Below, one piece after another: positions 60,270 to 64,000 of a DNA stretch of 64,000 bases. Position 1 is the first letter of the stretch; every line of letters starts with the position of its first letter. Source of the stretch: Nocardia sp. NBC_01730 (lineage in GTDB: Bacteria; Actinomycetota; Actinomycetes; Mycobacteriales; Mycobacteriaceae); the NCBI RefSeq assembly GCF_035920445.1, contig NZ_CP109162.1:2976001-3040000 (forward strand), read 5' to 3'. Position numbers and translations under genes: made by a program. The notes beneath the pieces are model-generated. The model saw only the letters and a program-made list of their open reading frames with translations. It ran no database searches and was not told the DNA's origin.

Positions 60270-61451
60270 ATGTCCGACAACACCGACAACACCCCAACCC
60301 CAGCCAGCACCGAGACCACCTCAGCTCCTGATCAAGCACCCGAGGACCTGGCGGTGGGAGCGCTGCATGTCGATGATCCCGGCGAATTGATTATCGCGGT
60401 ACCCGCGATGGTCGGATTCGTGCCCGAGCGGTCGCTGGTGGTGGCCGTGCTGCGGAATTCCCCGAATCCGGGCCGCGGTCGGATCATCGACGCGGTGCTG
60501 CGCTTCGATCTGGACCAGAGCAGTCGCCATAGCCTGGCCGCCACGTACGCGCAGTGTGTGACACAGATCTGTGCCACGGAGAGCGCGAGGCAGGTGCTCG
60601 CGGTGATCGTCAATGATCGGGTGCGCGAATCACGCCGCACCCGCGGACACCGCGCGGTGAGCACCGGGCCGTGGGCCGCGCTCATCACCGCGTTCGCGCG
60701 GCAACTCGCACACGAGGAAGTGTTCCTCGCCGGCGCGTGGGCCGTACGCGCAATCGAGGCGGGCCAGCGGTGGTGGAGCCTGCTGGACGCGAATCACCGT
60801 GGCACGTTGCCGGATCCGGCAACGTCGCTGGTGACGGTGGCACATGTGCTCGACGGGCGCCCGATCCGCGGCGCCCGGTCTGAACTCACCGATCTGGTCG
60901 CCCCCGACGACGACCTAGTCGAGCAGGTGACGGCCCATCTCGACAGCGCCCACGCTCTCGCGCACGAACACTACCTGGCGGCGGTCCAGCGCGGCGAGCC
61001 CGACGGATATCACCGACGCACACTCGAACGCGTGCTGTGGCAGATCGCCGACACCGACTCCGGCGCGGCGCTCACCGCCCCGGAATGCGCCGAACTGGCT
61101 GCCGCATTGCGCGACCGGACCGTACGCGACTCACTGTTCGCCCTCGCCGTCGGCGACGACGCCGCGGCCGCGGAAAACCTGTGGGCCGCGCTGGTGCGGG
61201 CATTGTCGGGCAGCGACCGTGCCGATGCCGCAACACTTCTCGGCTACAGCGCCTACATCCGCGGCGACGGCCCACTTGCGGGCATCGCCCTGCAGGCGGC
61301 GCTGGACGCCGATCCGGCACATTCCATGGCGATCCTGTTGGAGACAGCGCTGCGCACCGGAATGCGCCCCGACACCTTGCGTCGATTGGCGCATTGCGGC
61401 CTGGGGATCGCCGCCGACCTCGGCATCGACCTCGGTCCCGCCATCCGATGA
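60270..61451 (+). CDS. DUF4192 family protein
   Basis: 393 residues. The family is actinobacterial and of unknown function. Diagnostic are GELIIAVPAMVGFVPERSLV near residue 40, a middle section ending GRPIRGARSEL, and the C-terminal helical repeats VRDSLFALAVGDDAAAAENL, DAATLLGYSAYIRGDGPLAG and LLETALRTGMRPDTLRRLAH. The ATG is preceded by AAAGGAAACG. A damaged paralogue follows it. Confidence 0.88.
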   Translation: MSDNTDNTPTPASTETTSAPDQAPEDLAVGALHVDDPGELIIAVPAMVGFVPERSLVVAVLRNSPNPGRGRIIDAVLRFDLDQSSRHSLAATYAQCVTQICATESARQVLAVIVNDRVRESRRTRGHRAVSTGPWAALITAFARQLAHEEVFLAGAWAVRAIEAGQRWWSLLDANHRGTLPDPATSLVTVAHVLDGRPIRGARSELTDLVAPDDDLVEQVTAHLDSAHALAHEHYLAAVQRGEPDGYHRRTLERVLWQIADTDSGAALTAPECAELAAALRDRTVRDSLFALAVGDDAAAAENLWAALVRALSGSDRADAATLLGYSAYIRGDGPLAGIALQAALDADPAHSMAILLETALRTGMRPDTLRRLAHCGLGIAADLGIDLGPAIR

Positions 61452-62064
61452 GCCCTGCGGCTCCAGACCACACCGCGCTGTGGTGATCGATAGCGCCGCT
61501 GAGCTCGTGGCGTGGATCCGAGCGAACCTGAGTTGGAATTCCCCCACGGGCACCAGCAGGCGAGCTAAGCTCACTCGTCGGGGGTTCCTGGGGTCGCACC
61601 TTTTCCTGCGTTCACCCGTTGTAACGTCCGCGCCAGCGCCAACCCCTGCCCGGCGCGTCGCGTGGCACCCCAAGGTGGTGCGCCCATCCCCTTCGGGCGC
61701 ACCACCCGTCCCGTCTGAGCGCAGCTGTGATCAAACTCGCCTGAGCATCCACCGCTGCCGAGTCGTCACCGACTTCAGTGACGACCCGGCCCTGCGTGTG
61801 TCATCCAGAGCCCGCATGCCCGACACTGTCGTACTTACCGATCCGGAGACAGCGCGGGCCCGCGCATCCGGATCCTGCTCAACACCCGCAGCGCCGCAAT
61901 GGCGTTCGGCTCCCACGACAGCCGCTTCGCTCTCGCCTACAACCCACCCCGACACCACAGCGCCCGCGCACCAGCCGTAGCCGTTTCTCGCGCTGCGTCG
62001 CTGTCGCGGCGTGGTCGATGCCGCCTCCGGCGGGGGCACAGGCACATCGATCCACGCACGCCGG
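61452..62064. other. gap between DUF4192 gene and its remnant
   Basis: About 610 bases. Frames give short protein-like stretches (for example RMPDTVVLTDPETARA near 61815) without a complete gene. Probably further debris, possibly of the decayed paralogue's 5' part. Confidence 0.35.
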
Positions 62065-62436
62065 GCATGAGCCGGGCGCGGCTCAGTTGGCGCACGTCGC
62101 GCTGTCGCTGCGGGATCCGCTCGTGCGGGGCTGCATGTACGGGGTGGCGGTCAGCGCCCTCGCCGCCGCCGCGCGCACGTTGGGGGGGACGCTGACGCGG
62201 GTGCTGTCCGAACCCGACCGCGCCAGCCGCGGGCCTGCTCAGTGCCGCGGCATTTCTCGCAGGCGATGGCGGTATGGCGGCCCTGGCCGTGTGGACCGCG
62301 CTCGCCAGCGATTCGGGCCAGCACATCGCCAAAGCCATCGGCACCCGCCATCGACAGCGGTATCCGCCCGCACCTGCTGCGGCGTCTGGCTCTGCTCGGG
62401 CGTCGCAGTGCCGCCGAACTCGGCGTCACTCTCTGA
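62065..62436 (+). pseudogene. C-terminal remnant of a second DUF4192 gene
   Basis: Fragments in three frames align with the end of the intact DUF4192 protein: AQLAHVALSLRDPLVRGCMY with CAELAAALRDRTVRDSLF, then SAAAFLAGDGGMAALAVWTA with GYSAYIRGDGPLAGIALQAA, then RPHLLRRLALLGRRSAAELG with RPDTLRRLAHCGLGIAADLG. At least two frameshifts separate them. The N-terminal half is not recognisable. Remaining parts of 61452-62645 show no intact gene. Confidence 0.65.
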
Positions 62437-62645
62437 CCCCTCGATCACCCAACGGTCACCGCGACCGGTGAGGCCGCTTGTCGGTACAGACGTGTCGCGC
62501 TGTGGCACCGACTCATCGGCGAGAACCGTGCCCGCGCGGTCACCACTTCACCGCGTGCTGCTCGACGCCGCGACCGCAACCCACCGATCACCCGCACTGC
62601 GTGGTGGACATCCCACATCCCTGCCAATAGTGAAGGAGCACAAAC

Positions 62646-63197
62646 ATGGCCGGAGACACCGTCATCACCGTGATAGGGAATCTGACCGCTGATCCGGAAC
62701 TTCGTTTCACCCCGAATGGTGTGGCGGTCACGAATTTCACCGTCGCCTCCACACCCCGCTATCAGGACCGCAACACCAGCGAGTGGAAAGACGGCGAGGC
62801 GTTGTTCCTGCGCTGCAACATCTGGCGCGACGCTGCTGAGAACGTCGCCGAGAGCCTGACCCGCGGAGCCCGCGTCATCGTCACCGGTCGGCTCAAGCAG
62901 CGCCGCTGGCAGACCCCCGACGGTCAGAACCGCACCGCCACCGAGCTCGAGGTCGACGAACTCGGACCGTCGCTGCGCTACGCCACCGCCAAGCCCAACC
63001 GTGTCAAACGCGGCACCAACGACGACAACGGTTTCGGGCGCACTGCCGGTCGCCCGAATTCCGATGACCGGTCCTCGGAGCTTGTCGGTGCGGCAGCGGG
63101 CACCCGCGGCACGCAAGTCCGGCCGGACGACCCGTGGGCGGTGAACGGCGCGGGCTCCTTCGGCGGTGGATCCGGCAGCACGGAACCACCGTTCTGA
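62646..63197 (+). CDS. ssb: single-stranded DNA-binding protein (element-encoded)
   Basis: 183 residues. OB fold in residues 1-110: [59 protein letters not shown]. The Gly/Asn/Ser-rich tail ends STEPPF in place of the usual acidic D-D-I-P-F tip, so partner binding may be weaker. AAGGAG is seven bases before the ATG. Position away from rpsF/rplI shows it is an accessory copy. Confidence 0.92.
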   Translation: MAGDTVITVIGNLTADPELRFTPNGVAVTNFTVASTPRYQDRNTSEWKDGEALFLRCNIWRDAAENVAESLTRGARVIVTGRLKQRRWQTPDGQNRTATELEVDELGPSLRYATAKPNRVKRGTNDDNGFGRTAGRPNSDDRSSELVGAAAGTRGTQVRPDDPWAVNGAGSFGGGSGSTEPPF

Positions 63198-63218
63198 CAC
63201 TGCGCGTCTTCGTGAACG

Positions 63219-63255
63219 GCGGTGCCCGGCGCGGATTGTCGCCGCCGGGCACCGC
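63219..63255. terminator. hairpin after ssb
   Basis: Perfect 13-base stem GCGGTGCCCGGCG / CGCCGGGCACCGC with an 11-base loop, 21 bases after the ssb stop. Confidence 0.7.
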
Positions 63256-63314
63256 TGTGCCGCCAGCTCGACCCCAGCCTCGTCCACTGCAGCCTCACAT
63301 GATCAGGAGCCGAT

Positions 63315-63887
63315 GTGACTTCATCTCGCACCACGGTAGCGTTGACCCCGTTCGTGATCGAACTCGCCGCGCTCGAAGAGTTGGCCGATACCAATCCCCA
63401 TCGAGCCCGCGCCATCTTCCGGGAAGCGTTGCACGCCATCACCCCCGCCGATTGGGCGTCTCTCGGACTCATCCACCATTCCTTTGCCCCGAAATCGGCG
63501 TTGGCGCGGGTCGTCCCGATCGCCAGCTGCCGCCTCGGTGCACCCGAGGTCGACGACGGCGACCGCACCGATCCCCGCACGAGCCTCTACACGCTGGCCG
63601 ACGCCGCCGAGATCCCGGCAGAAGTCGAACTCGGCCCGTGGGTGCGGTCCCCGGCCCGCGAACTGGCCGATGAGCCGCGCCTGCATGCGATCCCGACCGC
63701 AGCCACCGACGCCATCCGCACCATGCCGGACGCCCTCGCGCGTCGCCGCGCCCGCCATGCACCCCGCCCCGTCGCACCCGTAGTGCTTCGGCATCGTGCC
63801 CGCGACGAACGCAGCGCCGCACGTCGCCGCCGCGCCGAAGCCGAGGCCGACGCCTACTTCGCGGACCGCCCGCTGCTGGCGGCCTGA
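63315..63887 (+). CDS. hypothetical protein, Arg/Ala-rich C-terminus
   Basis: 190 residues from GTG with GGAG five bases upstream. The N-terminal half is helical (ELAALEELADTNPHRARAIF), the C-terminal 50 residues are very basic (RRRARHAPRP, RSAARRRRAEAEADA), suggesting nucleic-acid contact. Not recognised. The remaining 113 bases of the window hold nothing I can call. Confidence 0.55.
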   Translation: MTSSRTTVALTPFVIELAALEELADTNPHRARAIFREALHAITPADWASLGLIHHSFAPKSALARVVPIASCRLGAPEVDDGDRTDPRTSLYTLADAAEIPAEVELGPWVRSPARELADEPRLHAIPTAATDAIRTMPDALARRRARHAPRPVAPVVLRHRARDERSAARRRRAEAEADAYFADRPLLAA

Positions 63888-64000
63888 GGCCCATCTCGCG
63901 CAGGAAGAACAACAGAAGGAGGCAGGTGGGGTGTCCGGGGTGTTCGTCTGGTCGGGCGCCCCGCCTGACTGAAGGGCTACCAGGGTGGCGCCCGCCGCGC

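Overview
The window is high-GC actinobacterial DNA. Gene order, GTG starts, densely overlapping operons and mycobacterial-type neighbours (pepQ-efp-nusB, aroC-aroK-aroB, aroE-mltG-ruvX-alaS, EspC-like protein) point to the Mycobacteriales. I think a Nocardia or close relative most likely, but no rRNA or species marker is present.

Bases 1-38,500 are chromosomal core. They hold pyrimidine genes (pyrB partial, pyrR), an AlkB-like dioxygenase behind a LexA-like site, a TetR/oxidoreductase pair sharing an 18-bp-arm operator, a serpin-like protein, flavoprotein, transporter, nusB-efp-pepQ, and a giant soluble hybrid histidine kinase with seven HAMP modules plus its stand-alone receiver. Next come the aro operon (AroK with a long basic tail), aroE-mltG-ruvX-alaS, rarA, a PhoD-type phosphatase, aspS, a zinc metallopeptidase and an EspC-like/partner pair of possible type VII substrates.

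Bases 38,800-64,000 are accessory. An operon of an AbrB-like protein, a tyrosine integrase and a four-TM protein opens it, followed by decayed primase and nucleotidyltransferase genes. At 43,732-48,319 lies a Tn554-type element (tnpA-tnpB-tnpC) carrying an intact peptide deformylase gene. It is inserted exactly within the HEIDHL codons of a second deformylase gene, whose two halves flank it and rejoin in frame when the element is removed. The carried gene encodes the same HEIDHL peptide with different codons. I consider this the most interesting system in the window. To its right are an AT-richer gene that resembles the indoleamine dioxygenase/PrnB heme superfamily, then an IS630-type and an IS5-type element inserted back to back.

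Bases 53,200-63,900 look like plasmid or integrative-element maintenance DNA: coiled-coil/HTH protein, DUF932 protein, ParB-like protein, primase-polymerase, DUF4192 protein (plus a decayed paralogue), SSB and several small genes, all on the + strand except the first. No relaxase, FtsK-type translocase, tRNA gene or CRISPR array was seen in the window, so the far end of the accessory region is probably beyond 64,000.
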